Shown here: positions 9,262-16,788 of the stretch, piece by piece | Position numbering within the stretch: the first letter of the stretch is position 1 | How the letters are laid out: each line of letters opens with the position of its first letter | The notes under the pieces: generated by a model | Seen by the model: the letters and a program-made list of their open reading frames with translations, nothing else | Database searches by the model: none | What the model was told of the DNA's origin: nothing | NCBI GenBank assembly: GCA_040391785.1 | Contig: JBEBXH010000001.1 | Span: 121,650-185,649 of the forward strand | Origin: UBA5239 sp040391785 | GTDB lineage: Bacteria; Verrucomicrobiota; Lentisphaeria; Victivallales; Victivallaceae | Direction of reading: 5' to 3' | DNA length: 64,000 nucleotides | Translations under genes and position numbers: made by a program

Positions 9262-9293
9262 TAAGAAAGAAAAAAGAAGAAAGAAGAAAAATA
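9262..9293 (+). repeat. Purine-rich AAGAAAGAAG repeat, copy 1
   Basis: An A/G-only tract of AAGA/AAGAAG units just after the GH20 stop. A near-identical tract in inverse orientation occurs at 28081-28107, in both cases next to a TTAA. Confidence 0.6.
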
Positions 9294-9296
9294 ACT

Positions 9297-9358
9297 CGCC
9301 ACCGGGTGCTACCCGGACGCAGTGCAGCGCGCGGATAGCGCTGCCCGCCTGTAGGGCG
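9297..9358 (+). repeat. 62-bp triple-hairpin dispersed repeat, copy 1
   Basis: Contains three consecutive palindromes: CCGGG/CCCGG, CAGCGC/GCGCTG and CGCC/GGGCG. The reverse complement occurs at 53154-53215 with about six mismatches over the same 62 bp. No reading frame is conserved; it resembles a REP-type element. The rest of the 217-bp gap up to 9476 holds no gene. Confidence 0.75.
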
Positions 9359-9476
9359 GAACGAATTGTAAGCCGCAGGCGCATGAAAAAATACACAACA
9401 AGGCCGTGAGCGAGGTTGAAAAAGTGCGTAAGCTGACTTTTCAACATTGAGCGGAAGGCCGATAAGAGAGATTGAA

Positions 9477-11120
9477 ATGAATGCCAGAGAAAAAGCGATG
9501 GAGTTTGTACGGAATGAGACACAGTTTCATTTGGGGTTTTTGCCGACGGAACAGTCGAATCCTTTGACGGTAAACCTGGATAAGGAGTTCGAGCGGAGCC
9601 GGGCGGACGGCGTGCGATGTTTGCAGCGGATCGACCGCAATGTGGCGACCATGGCGCGGCGGATTTTCAGCAGCAGCGAATTCGAACGGCTGGTTGCGAA
9701 AGGGATTGAGGTCATTCGTGGCGGCGCCAAGGTGGTGTTTTCCGGGTGCGGGGCCACGGGGCGCTTGAGCATTTTGCTGGAGTGCATGTGGCGCGAGGCC
9801 GCGGCAGGGAGCGGATACGCGGACTCGGTGTGCAGCATCATGACCGGCGGGGATTATGCGCTGGTGCGTTCGGTGGAATTTTTTGAGGATTATCAGGAAT
9901 TCGGGCGGCAGCAGGTGCGCGAGATGGGGATGACGGAGCGTGATATGCTGGTCGCGATTACCGAGGGGGGCGAAACGTCGTCGGTGCTCGGCACGGTTGA
10001 CGAATGCCTGAGCCGCGGCGCGGCGGTGTTTCTAATGTTCAACAACCCGGCGGAACTGCTGGCGAAGCACTTGGAGCGTTCGCGGCGGGCGATCGGGGAT
10101 CCGCGCGTTTGCGTGCTGGATTTGTCGTGCGGCCCGATGGCGCTGGCGGGTTCGACCCGCATGCAGGCGACGACCTCCGAACAGTTGGTCGCCGGCGGCG
10201 CGCTGGAGATGATCTTCTGCCGGCTGCTCGGCAAGCCGGTGATGGATTATGCCGCTGAATTCGAGAAATTACTGGATGGTCTCGAACGGCCGGAAGCGGT
10301 GGACACAATCGGACAGTACATCGATTTCGAGGCCGGGATTTACCGGAAACAGGGCAAGATCACTTATTACGCCAATGATTTCATGCTGGATATTTTTACC
10401 GACACCACGGAGCGCTCACCCACGTTCATGCTGCCGCCGTTTCGCAAAGTGGATGACACGGTTTCGCCGCCGCCGTGGGCGTTCGTCAAGAATCCGCTAT
10501 ATTCCACCCCGGATGTCTGGCGGAACCTGATGCGCCGCGAGCTTCGCTGTCTGGAATGGACCCCGGAGGATTACCGGCGGCTGGGCGCCGCGACCCAAAT
10601 CGAGCAGAAGCCGCCGTTGATCCGGAAAAACGAACTGCTGAAAATCGCGGTGGGCAACGAACCCTCGCCGGAGCGCTGCGCTGCCGCGAATGACGCGGCG
10701 GTACTGGTTCGCTGCGGGGCTGCGATCCCGAAGCTGACGGAGGCTTTTTCCACGCAGACGGCTGGTTTCAAAATCCGCCGGGAACTGGTGGTCGGCGGCA
10801 GCGGCGGGGATTTCGCGATTCTGCTGAATCTACCGGCGTCGCCGTTGCGGGTCATGGAACATATGGCGGTGAAGCTGGCACTGAACACGATTTCGACCGG
10901 GACAATGGTTTGTCTCGGACGCGTGACAGGTAACTGGATGAGCTGGGTGGATGTGACCAACAAAAAGCTGCTCGACCGGGGTATTCGCCTCATCGCCGAG
11001 ATCGGCAAGATGGATTACGAAAAAGCGGCGATCATGCTTTTTGAATCCATCGATGAGCTGGCGGGCGTTTCCGGCGAGAAGCCCTCGACCGTACAGCACG
11101 CCCTGGAGAAAATCCGCTAG
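9477..11120 (+). CDS. MurQ/glucokinase-regulatory-protein-like double SIS domain protein
   Basis: 547 residues from the ATG at 9477 (AAGAGAG about 6 bases upstream); an in-frame TTG at 9447 is less likely. The first SIS domain carries FSGCGATGRLSILLE (about 88-102), the MurQ/GKRP phospho-sugar site, then MTGGDYALVRSVE, ITEGGETSSV and GSTRMQAT (about 225-232), equivalent to the MurQ GSTR motif. A second SIS-like half follows, making the length closer to GKRP than to MurQ (about 300 residues). A role in MurNAc-6-phosphate or related amino-sugar phosphate metabolism is inferred from the neighbouring GH20 gene. Confidence 0.8.
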   Translation: MNAREKAMEFVRNETQFHLGFLPTEQSNPLTVNLDKEFERSRADGVRCLQRIDRNVATMARRIFSSSEFERLVAKGIEVIRGGAKVVFSGCGATGRLSILLECMWREAAAGSGYADSVCSIMTGGDYALVRSVEFFEDYQEFGRQQVREMGMTERDMLVAITEGGETSSVLGTVDECLSRGAAVFLMFNNPAELLAKHLERSRRAIGDPRVCVLDLSCGPMALAGSTRMQATTSEQLVAGGALEMIFCRLLGKPVMDYAAEFEKLLDGLERPEAVDTIGQYIDFEAGIYRKQGKITYYANDFMLDIFTDTTERSPTFMLPPFRKVDDTVSPPPWAFVKNPLYSTPDVWRNLMRRELRCLEWTPEDYRRLGAATQIEQKPPLIRKNELLKIAVGNEPSPERCAAANDAAVLVRCGAAIPKLTEAFSTQTAGFKIRRELVVGGSGGDFAILLNLPASPLRVMEHMAVKLALNTISTGTMVCLGRVTGNWMSWVDVTNKKLLDRGIRLIAEIGKMDYEKAAIMLFESIDELAGVSGEKPSTVQHALEKIR

Positions 11121-11215
11121 TTCAAAATGCTCGCGATTTTCGGACATGTGATTGCAGATTTATATTTCAACTGTATAGTAAAAGCATGAAGGACCCCGAA
11201 GATTATGTTTGATAT

Positions 11216-11395
11216 GACACTAGGAAAATTCTGCATTGGAGCAGGCTCTGGCAATGGATACGATGAGACATTGTCCGGGGCGCAAATAAACTGATTCTTT
11301 TTCATCGGCAACTGCATGGCGGCGGAAATCCTCTTCATGCAGTGTTTTGCCGTCTACCGAGAAGCCGTGGATAATGTTTTGTCCGCGGCTTTTTT
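11216..11395 (+). promoter_or_regulatory. Candidate structured leader with terminator upstream of MATE gene
   Basis: The 300 bp before the MATE gene contain a long bulged hairpin (CGGCAA 11306-11311 with TTGCCG 11347-11352, enclosing CTGCATG 11312-11318 with CATGCAG 11336-11342). A terminator-type hairpin follows (arms 11362-11371 and 11382-11391 with T6), ending 27 bases before the ATG. This is the layout of a transcription-attenuating riboswitch, but I could not match it to a known class. An alternative is an independent terminator of the preceding operon. Confidence 0.4.
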
Positions 11396-11421
11396 GTAGT
11401 TTTTTGAAAAGGATCGAAATC

Positions 11422-12783
11422 ATGAAAGAATTAGAACAGGATCTCACTTCCGGGAACGTGTCGAAACAGCTTTTCAAGTTCACAGTTCCCTTGTTTTTCG
11501 CCAATTTGCTTCAGGCATTTTATAACATTATCGATATGATCGTGGTCGGTCGGTTTGTCGGCAGTTCAGGGCTGGCGGCGGTCAGCAATGCTTCCATGCT
11601 CTGTTTCATCATCAACAGCATCGGCACGGGAATAACCATCGGCGGCACGGTCCTCGTGGCGTGGGCTCGTGGAGCGGGCAACCATCGGGAAGAACGGGAG
11701 GCCATCGGCACACTTTTTACTATGATGGCGCTGGCCGCCCTGCCTGTGACCGGGATTTGCCTGCTGATGAGCAAACAGATTTTCCTGTGGCTGAAACTGC
11801 CCGCCGAAGCGTTGCCGGAGGCGTGCTCCTACATGTATATCTTGAGTACCGGAACTGTTTTTATATTCGGCTATAATGCGGTTTGCGCGTTGCTGAGGGG
11901 ATTGGGAAATTCCCGGCAGCCGCTGATGTTTGTCGCGATTGCGGCGGTTATCAACATCATCCTCGATCTACTGCTGGTCGGGCCGGGCCGGATGGGCGTG
12001 GCCGGAGCGGCCTGGGCGACGGTGGCGGCGCAGGGAATTGCGCTGCTGGTCGCGCTCGGTTATCTGAAACACCGGGGATTTTTCCGGGGATTCCATTGGC
12101 GGAGTTTTGTCATAAAACCGAACAGGATGGCGGGCATTTTAAGAACCGGCATTCCGGCTTCATTGCAAATGGTCGTGGTCAATCTGGCCTTTCTGCTGGT
12201 GACTGGAATGTTCAACCGTTATGGGGTCGCCGCCGCCGCTGCCGCCGGGATCGGCCTCAAAGTCAGTACGCTGGCCGGAATGCCCTGCTGGGCGGTCGGC
12301 CAGGCGGTTACCGCGATGGCGGCACAAAATCTGGGCGCCGGAAAAATCATCCGCACGTCCGAAACCATACGCTCCGGAATCCGGCTCAGCCTGCTTTCGA
12401 CCGGCCTCTCGGTGATTCTGATTCAGCTGTTTGCCGCGGATATCATCGGTTGCTTCGATCCCGATCCGGAAGTGATCCGGGCCGGGGTGGTTTACCTGCG
12501 GATCTTCTGCTCCTTCAGCGGCCTGGCCTATGCGGTGATGTACACCTGCGACGCCTTTGCCACCGGGACCGGAGCCCCGGGACTGGCACTTTTCAACGCA
12601 TTGCTGGAGGCTGTTTTTCTGCGGCTGCTGCTCTGCTGGCTTTTCAGCATAACGCTGGGATACGGCTATGCCGGAGTCTGCTGGGGCATGGCGCTTTCGA
12701 CACTGCCGCCGGCGCTGATTGGTCTGGTGTACTGCCGCTGGGGCGCCTGGCGCCGTGCCAATACCAGCCCGGCAAAACTATAA
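11422..12783 (+). CDS. MATE family multidrug/sodium antiporter
   Basis: 453 residues from the ATG at 11422, supported by GAAAAGGA 8 bases upstream; the in-frame ATG at 11347 lies before a terminator hairpin and is rejected. About twelve hydrophobic segments in two similar halves. MATE signatures are seen at FTVPLFFANLLQAFYNIID, VDMIVVGRFVG-like placement, ALLRGLGNSRQPL between the halves, and VGQAVTAMAAQNLGAGK in the second half. It would export cationic drugs or metabolites in exchange for Na+ or H+ across the inner membrane. Monocistronic, with a terminator at 12787-12824. Confidence 0.93.
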   Translation: MKELEQDLTSGNVSKQLFKFTVPLFFANLLQAFYNIIDMIVVGRFVGSSGLAAVSNASMLCFIINSIGTGITIGGTVLVAWARGAGNHREEREAIGTLFTMMALAALPVTGICLLMSKQIFLWLKLPAEALPEACSYMYILSTGTVFIFGYNAVCALLRGLGNSRQPLMFVAIAAVINIILDLLLVGPGRMGVAGAAWATVAAQGIALLVALGYLKHRGFFRGFHWRSFVIKPNRMAGILRTGIPASLQMVVVNLAFLLVTGMFNRYGVAAAAAAGIGLKVSTLAGMPCWAVGQAVTAMAAQNLGAGKIIRTSETIRSGIRLSLLSTGLSVILIQLFAADIIGCFDPDPEVIRAGVVYLRIFCSFSGLAYAVMYTCDAFATGTGAPGLALFNALLEAVFLRLLLCWLFSITLGYGYAGVCWGMALSTLPPALIGLVYCRWGAWRRANTSPAKL

Positions 12784-12786
12784 TCA

Positions 12787-12824
12787 CAGTCCCCTGTACG
12801 ACTCCGTGCGGGGGCTGTTTTTTT
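12787..12824 (+). terminator. Rho-independent terminator after MATE gene
   Basis: Eight-base stem (12787-12794 with 12810-12817, one G-T pair) followed by seven T residues. Confidence 0.85.
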
Positions 12825-12888
12825 GAACCGCTGTCCTGTCCGGCCGAGAAAACAAGCCGTTGTAATTGAACTTTTTCCGAAAATAATC

Positions 12889-12916
12889 TTGAATTATTCC
12901 GTACAAATACTATATT
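12889..12916 (+). promoter_or_regulatory. Promoter of tRNA-Arg
   Basis: TTGAAT (12889-12894), 16-bp spacer, TATATT (12911-12916); the predicted start lies a few bases before the tRNA. Confidence 0.55.
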
Positions 12917-12929
12917 TATAGAATGGTTT

Positions 12930-13005
12930 GCTCCGGTAGCTCAGAGGATAGAGCACCTGCCTTCTAAGCAGGTGGTCGTTGGTTCGATTCCAACCCGGGG
13001 TACCA
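12930..13005 (+). tRNA. tRNA-Arg, anticodon TCT
   Basis: Full cloverleaf of 76 nt including an encoded CCA: acceptor GCTCCGG pairs with CCGGGGT (two wobbles), D arm GCTC/GAGC, anticodon stem CCTGC/GCAGG with loop CTTCTAA giving anticodon TCT (reads AGA), and T arm GTTGG/CCAAC with TTCGATT. The DNA just after its 3' end is palindrome-rich and precedes accessory genes, so it may be an integration site. Confidence 0.97.
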
Positions 13006-13012
13006 ATTTTTT

Positions 13013-13202
13013 AGCCTCAAAAACACCAAAATCCCCAATTCCCGCAATACTCTGTCAAATGTCGCAAAATGGCTTCAAACCCGTAAGGATTACGGCAAAA
13101 ATTTGAGGCTGACTATGGTCGAGATATTGTTACTGAATTACGGCGAATTACGGCATGAATTTTCGCGGCCATTTATTGGCATGCCGTAATTTTGCCGTAA
13201 TT
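13013..13202. repeat. Palindrome-rich region downstream of tRNA-Arg (possible attachment region)
   Basis: This gene-free stretch holds nested inverted repeats: AGCCTCAAA (13013-13021) with TTTGAGGCT (13102-13110), CCGTAA/TTACGG at 13081-13095, and a large pair of ~22-bp arms at 13136-13157 and 13180-13202 built from repeated AATTACGGC units. Repeated short units in both orientations resemble arm-type integrase sites. No integrase gene or duplicate of the tRNA 3' end was found in the window. Confidence 0.45.
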
Positions 13203-13210
13203 TGAGCGAT

Positions 13211-13239
13211 AAAAAGCCCGGATTTTTGACGATCCGGGC
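13211..13239 (-). terminator. Terminator of the toxin-antitoxin operon
   Basis: On the minus strand GCCCGGAT (13239-13232) pairs with ATCCGGGC (13223-13216), followed by five T residues, 20 bases after the antitoxin stop. Confidence 0.85.
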
Positions 13240-13259
13240 GGCGCGTGGGGTTACGAGGG

Positions 13260-13598
13260 TCAAATCATATCGATCTGATCGAATTCAATGTTGAATGCGG
13301 CGGCAACCTTGCGAAGCGTGGCCACTTGGCTATTACGAACCTTTTCCATCTGGGCGAATGCGCCTTGAGATATGCCGATTTTCTGCGCGGCATCCTTCTG
13401 AGTGAGTTTCAGATAGCGCCGCCATGCCTTTATCGGGCTGTCGCCATCAACCACCATCGAAACGACTTCATGCGGTATTCCTGCGGTCCGTTTGGTTTCC
13501 GGTTCCGCAATGGCAACCAGGCGCTTATACTCGCTCCACGGCAGAACGGCGGCAACCGGGTTGCCGTTATCCCTGATAATCTGTACTCCGTTAATCAT
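13260..13598 (-). CDS. Antitoxin with Phd-like N-terminus and Xre-type HTH
   Basis: 112 residues. The first ~30 residues (NGVQIIRDNGNPVAAVLPWSEY-like segment, through KRLV) resemble the beta-strand/helix of Phd/YefM antitoxins. The C-terminal half is an Xre/HipB helix-turn-helix: KAWRRYLKLTQKDAAQKIGIS, GAFAQMEK, and TLRKVAAAFNIEFDQI. It should neutralise the RelE-type toxin encoded 15 bp upstream and bind the operon promoter, which carries a 16-bp palindrome. The toxin-first gene order is that of HigBA-type modules. Confidence 0.85.
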   Translation of the reverse strand: MINGVQIIRDNGNPVAAVLPWSEYKRLVAIAEPETKRTAGIPHEVVSMVVDGDSPIKAWRRYLKLTQKDAAQKIGISQGAFAQMEKVRNSQVATLRKVAAAFNIEFDQIDMI

Positions 13599-13613
13599 TG
13601 CTCTTGCTCCTGT

Positions 13614-13907
13614 TTAATAAGTTTTTTCATCCCGCTTCTTGACTTCCTGAATGTCGAGAATCCGAATTTCCTCGGGTTCATCGGGCGCGGCTTCCAGCTC
13701 CGGCGATGTATCTGCATCAAACAATACCCGGTAATCACCAACCCTCAAGCGGTGGCTATACTGGTGGTTCGTCAATGCTTTAACATTCGTCCACGTCTGC
13801 GAATCCTTCAGTACCTCAACTGCCGCCGTGATTCGTTTTTGCATCAGCGGCATGAGCTTCAAAAGTTGTTTGGTGGCTTTTTTCTGCCACTGGACATCAT
13901 ATTTCAT
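13614..13907 (-). CDS. RelE/ParE superfamily toxin
   Basis: 97 residues. The fold signature is YDVQWQKKATKQLLKLM at the start, LTNHQYSHRLRVGDYRVLFDAD in the middle with the RVGDYR(V/I)LF strand typical of RelE toxins, and IRILDIQEVKKRDEKTY at the end. Likely a ribosome-dependent mRNA interferase or a related growth inhibitor. A 10-residue acidic insert (SPELEAAPDEPEE) before the last strand is unusual for the family. It is first in the operon and is followed by its antitoxin after 15 bp. Confidence 0.88.
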   Translation of the reverse strand: MKYDVQWQKKATKQLLKLMPLMQKRITAAVEVLKDSQTWTNVKALTNHQYSHRLRVGDYRVLFDADTSPELEAAPDEPEEIRILDIQEVKKRDEKTY

Positions 13908-13931
13908 GCTTTCAACTCCGTTACTGGTACT

Positions 13932-13977
13932 ATTATATCACAAAATATAAGTTTCGCAAGCAAATAAACGTTTATTT
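13932..13977 (-). promoter_or_regulatory. Toxin-antitoxin promoter and palindromic operator
   Basis: On the minus strand TTGCGA and TATAAT (13937-13932) are 16 bp apart. A perfect 16-bp palindrome AAATAAACGTTTATTT at 13962-13977 lies just upstream, as expected for an HTH antitoxin site. Confidence 0.55.
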
Positions 13978-14073
13978 ACGAATAATACTTATTTTTCAGC
14001 AATAGAAAAGCCGCGCCGGGCCACTTTGACCTTTTGCGCGACCTCATCCAACCCAGGCAAAAGGAATTTAAGT

Positions 14074-14889
14074 TCACTTCCCGGCAGGGCGGATTTCCAT
14101 GAAAAATCCGGTGAAATTAAAGGCTTTCTGAATCTCAGAGGCGGGAAAAACCTGTCGCCCAACAAGCGGATCGCCTGTCACATAATTCTCCCCGTCTTTC
14201 TCCAGAATCGCGATGAAATGCCCTCTCCCTCCTCCGACCAGTACTCCGGCGATGGCCGGCAGCTGCAGGTCCGCCGGAAAGCCATGGTCAATTCGGTAAT
14301 CGATGCGGAAGCCGCGTTTGCGGAACATCCGCGCCAGATACCAGTTCTCCGTGCCGCTGCGGCTGGTGAAGCACTCCCGGGCGATTTGCCGCTCCGTCGC
14401 CTCGACGCCGAATTTCCGCAAAATGCTGGCCGCGCTGGCCGCACCGCAGGAGGACGGAGTGCTTTGCAGGCAAACATCATCCCGCCAGAGATCGTTCCAG
14501 CGCTTCGCCGATATCGAAGCGATCAGGGGTTTCAGATAGGGCACGCCAAGCCAGATGCAGAGCAATATCAGCACAAACGGCCATGAAAAATATTTTTTCC
14601 CTTTGAACAAACTGGCAGTCAAGCCGGCGGCAAATCCCAGTCCGCACGCGGTGAACTCCATTCCAGGCCAGGCGCGAAACCGGTAAAACCAGATGGCATT
14701 GTCGAACCAGTGCAAATAGTACAAGGTGAAAAGCAATCCCGGCAGCGCCAGCATGACAGCAACAGCAAATAATGCAATGCGTTCATGTGTACCACGGTAT
14801 CTGCCGCCCAGGAAATAGCCCAGAGCGAAAAATCCTCCGCCCAGCAGCAGCACCGACAACAATAAAAGATAGAAAACAGGACTGGCCAT
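14074..14889 (-). CDS. Membrane protein with C39-type cysteine peptidase domain
   Basis: 271 residues. Four hydrophobic segments occupy the first ~125 residues. The C-terminal half is a C39-like papain-fold domain with Gln142, Cys148 (TPSSCGAAS), His224 (GRGHFIAIL) and Asp240 (TGDPLVG), the complete catalytic set. Unlike bacteriocin exporters there is no ABC ATPase domain here or next door, so it is a stand-alone membrane peptidase, perhaps trimming leader peptides or small exported proteins. The topology and substrate are not known. It is the nearest gene to the toxin-antitoxin pair. Confidence 0.8.
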   Translation of the reverse strand: MASPVFYLLLLSVLLLGGGFFALGYFLGGRYRGTHERIALFAVAVMLALPGLLFTLYYLHWFDNAIWFYRFRAWPGMEFTACGLGFAAGLTASLFKGKKYFSWPFVLILLCIWLGVPYLKPLIASISAKRWNDLWRDDVCLQSTPSSCGAASAASILRKFGVEATERQIARECFTSRSGTENWYLARMFRKRGFRIDYRIDHGFPADLQLPAIAGVLVGGGRGHFIAILEKDGENYVTGDPLVGRQVFPASEIQKAFNFTGFFMEIRPAGK

Positions 14890-14963
14890 CCCGGTATATC
14901 CTCCGCATTGATTTAATTCAAGATGCGGTTATTATACATTCCCGCAACTAAAAAGCAAGTCAC

Positions 14964-15818
14964 TCACTCCGAGATAAATGCTTCTTCCTCCATCACCATG
15001 GCCAACTCCACATTGGTGAGCCGCGGATCGGCAACAGGAAGTTTCCGTAAATATTCTACCAGCTTTGCCGGTGGATTTCCCGGCCCCCATTCGGCGTGCA
15101 TATAAAAGGCGCCATCCTCACCGAATTCTCCGTAAGGTTCAAGAACAGGCAATAATTGATCAAATGTCGCAAGCGTGAAAATCTTCTTCTTCGGGCCGAC
15201 CAGAAAACGGCGCGGCGCCAGATTGTCCAGATAAATCAATACCAGATCGGACTGTGGAAAAACGGTCGGAATTCCATCCGTCCAGACCACCACAGTGCAA
15301 AGTTTCCGTTCCCGCTCGAACAACATGAGCCGTGCGGAATAGATGTCATCTCCGAGCGCGTCACTCCGCGCCTTGTTATTGTAGTTCCAGTTCCAGAAAT
15401 ACTCGAGTTTCGCCTGTGGTATGGTCAGCAGTTGCGACGCCCCGGGATACCCCTTCAGGAAAGCCCGGTTAAGCCGGTTCCATAAAACGACAAACTGTGC
15501 CGAAGAAAATTCCCTGAAGTCCTCATCGTCGTCCTGCGGGTCAAGTACCCGGCACCCGAACTCACCGCAAAAAGCATCGAGCTCGATAGCAGCTTCCACA
15601 GCAAACACACAAGGCCGGTAATAATTGAGGATGAACTGCACGGTGATTCCTTCCTCAGTTCCCGCATCCACCAGCTCAATAATGAAGTAAACCCCGGTAT
15701 CCTGATTTTCGTAAAAAGCCTGTTCATTCGTGAGCTGATAATTCGCCCGTCCCCCAAAATAACCGAAAAAACGCTCCCTGCTGAGGGAATCCGACCGAAA
15801 AAAAAGATCATAACTCAT
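14964..15818 (-). CDS. Hypothetical protein, possible immunity-like family
   Basis: 284 residues from the ATG at 15818, which has GGAAT 8 bases upstream. A longer open frame to 16232 is the arginine-rich shadow of the macro-domain gene and is not coding. The protein is acidic, aromatic-rich and soluble, beginning MSYDLFFRSDS and with a DTGVYFIIELVDAG block. I do not recognise the family. The style (compact, acidic, single copy next to SUFU and macro-domain proteins) recalls immunity proteins of polymorphic toxin systems, which is only a contextual guess. Confidence 0.6.
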   Translation of the reverse strand: MSYDLFFRSDSLSRERFFGYFGGRANYQLTNEQAFYENQDTGVYFIIELVDAGTEEGITVQFILNYYRPCVFAVEAAIELDAFCGEFGCRVLDPQDDDEDFREFSSAQFVVLWNRLNRAFLKGYPGASQLLTIPQAKLEYFWNWNYNNKARSDALGDDIYSARLMLFERERKLCTVVVWTDGIPTVFPQSDLVLIYLDNLAPRRFLVGPKKKIFTLATFDQLLPVLEPYGEFGEDGAFYMHAEWGPGNPPAKLVEYLRKLPVADPRLTNVELAMVMEEEAFISE

Positions 15819-15841
15819 AAACGGTATTCCTTCTTTGCATT

Positions 15842-16753
15842 TTATTTCGTTTTTTTCTCGAATTCCACGACAACCACGCGGGCGGCGGTGGAGAGCTGTT
15901 TCAGTTCGTCGAGCATAAGGTCGAGCGCCCATTGTTTCGAGCGGTTCCCGGAGCCGGACCCGATCACCGGAAACGCTACCGAACCGAAGCCGTCGCGGTT
16001 GACGATTTCGATGGCCGAGCGCACCGACTGCCGCACCGAATATTCGGTCGCAAACCAGCACAAATTGATCCCGGCCACGTGAATAATCCCTTTGAACGGC
16101 AGTTTTCCGGCCCCGGTCAACACTGCGCTGCCGAGCGGCATGATTCCGGCCTTGGCGAGCGCCCGAAACGGCGCGTAACCGCCGCGCTTTTTGATCGCCC
16201 CGGAAACGCCTTGCGGCAAAAGCAGCCACCACGGAATCAGATTCCGGTTCCAGGCATTCACAATCACCTCGACCTCCTGATCCAGCAAATCCCCCTTGAC
16301 GATCTCCGGCACAATCATTTTCTGTTCACGCATAAACATTGTTTCCGGAACAATCATTCCCCGCTCACGCATCATCGCCGATATCTCATTACCGAGTTCC
16401 CGGTGAAATTGATTGCGATCATTTTCCGGTACGGGATGTTCTCGTGAATATCGCTCAAAGAACTCTTCTTCATATCCTTCGGCAAATCCATTATTCCTCT
16501 GAACAAGCCGAATCGCTTCCTCAAGCGAATGGATAAACTCGTGGTCCGAAAAACCAAAATCCGAAAGCGATCCGACCCGGCATATACCGATACCACCATA
16601 AAGCATTTGCAGCGAATAACGCAATTCATCTAAATTTTGATAATGATCAAGAAAATAAACCCCGGTCGGCCACGGCGATACCATCCGGCCGGGATTTTCC
16701 AGCCAGACCGAAATCGAAGCTTCCATAACCAATTTTCGCAGTTCGGCAATCAT
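15842..16753 (-). CDS. Macro domain protein (ADP-ribose-binding/hydrolysing family)
   Basis: 303 residues from the ATG at 16753 (GGAG upstream). The C-terminal ~150 residues are a macro domain: KGDLLDQEVEVIVNAWN with the ligand-binding Asn, PQGVSGAI, GGYAPF, PLGSAVLTGAG, IIHVAGIN and the VAFPVIGSGSG phosphate loop. The N-terminal ~150 residues are of unknown type and end in a short duplication of the segment MRE(R/Q)xMIVPE. It may remove ADP-ribose from proteins or bind a nucleotide signal. It lies 23 bp before the unknown gene and 35 bp after the SUFU gene, so the three look like one operon. Confidence 0.85.
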   Translation of the reverse strand: MIAELRKLVMEASISVWLENPGRMVSPWPTGVYFLDHYQNLDELRYSLQMLYGGIGICRVGSLSDFGFSDHEFIHSLEEAIRLVQRNNGFAEGYEEEFFERYSREHPVPENDRNQFHRELGNEISAMMRERGMIVPETMFMREQKMIVPEIVKGDLLDQEVEVIVNAWNRNLIPWWLLLPQGVSGAIKKRGGYAPFRALAKAGIMPLGSAVLTGAGKLPFKGIIHVAGINLCWFATEYSVRQSVRSAIEIVNRDGFGSVAFPVIGSGSGNRSKQWALDLMLDELKQLSTAARVVVVEFEKKTK

Positions 16754-16788
16754 CAATATACATCTCCATTATCTCAGCGTTAAAAAGG

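Noticed and set aside
9256..9522. 88-codon open frame on the minus strand in the gap before the SIS gene
   Set aside because: Built from the purine-rich tract and the 62-bp repeat; no ribosome site or family.
11216..11395. Assignment of the MATE leader to guanidine, ZTP or fluoride riboswitch classes
   Set aside because: The conserved cores of these classes as I know them are not visible; left unclassified.
13006..13259. Possible integrase gene remnant next to tRNA-Arg
   Set aside because: No frame shows integrase motifs; the region is palindromic DNA plus a terminator.
15819..16232. 138-codon N-terminal extension of the unknown protein at 14964
   Set aside because: Arg-rich and out of frame inside the macro-domain gene; the ATG at 15818 has a proper ribosome site.
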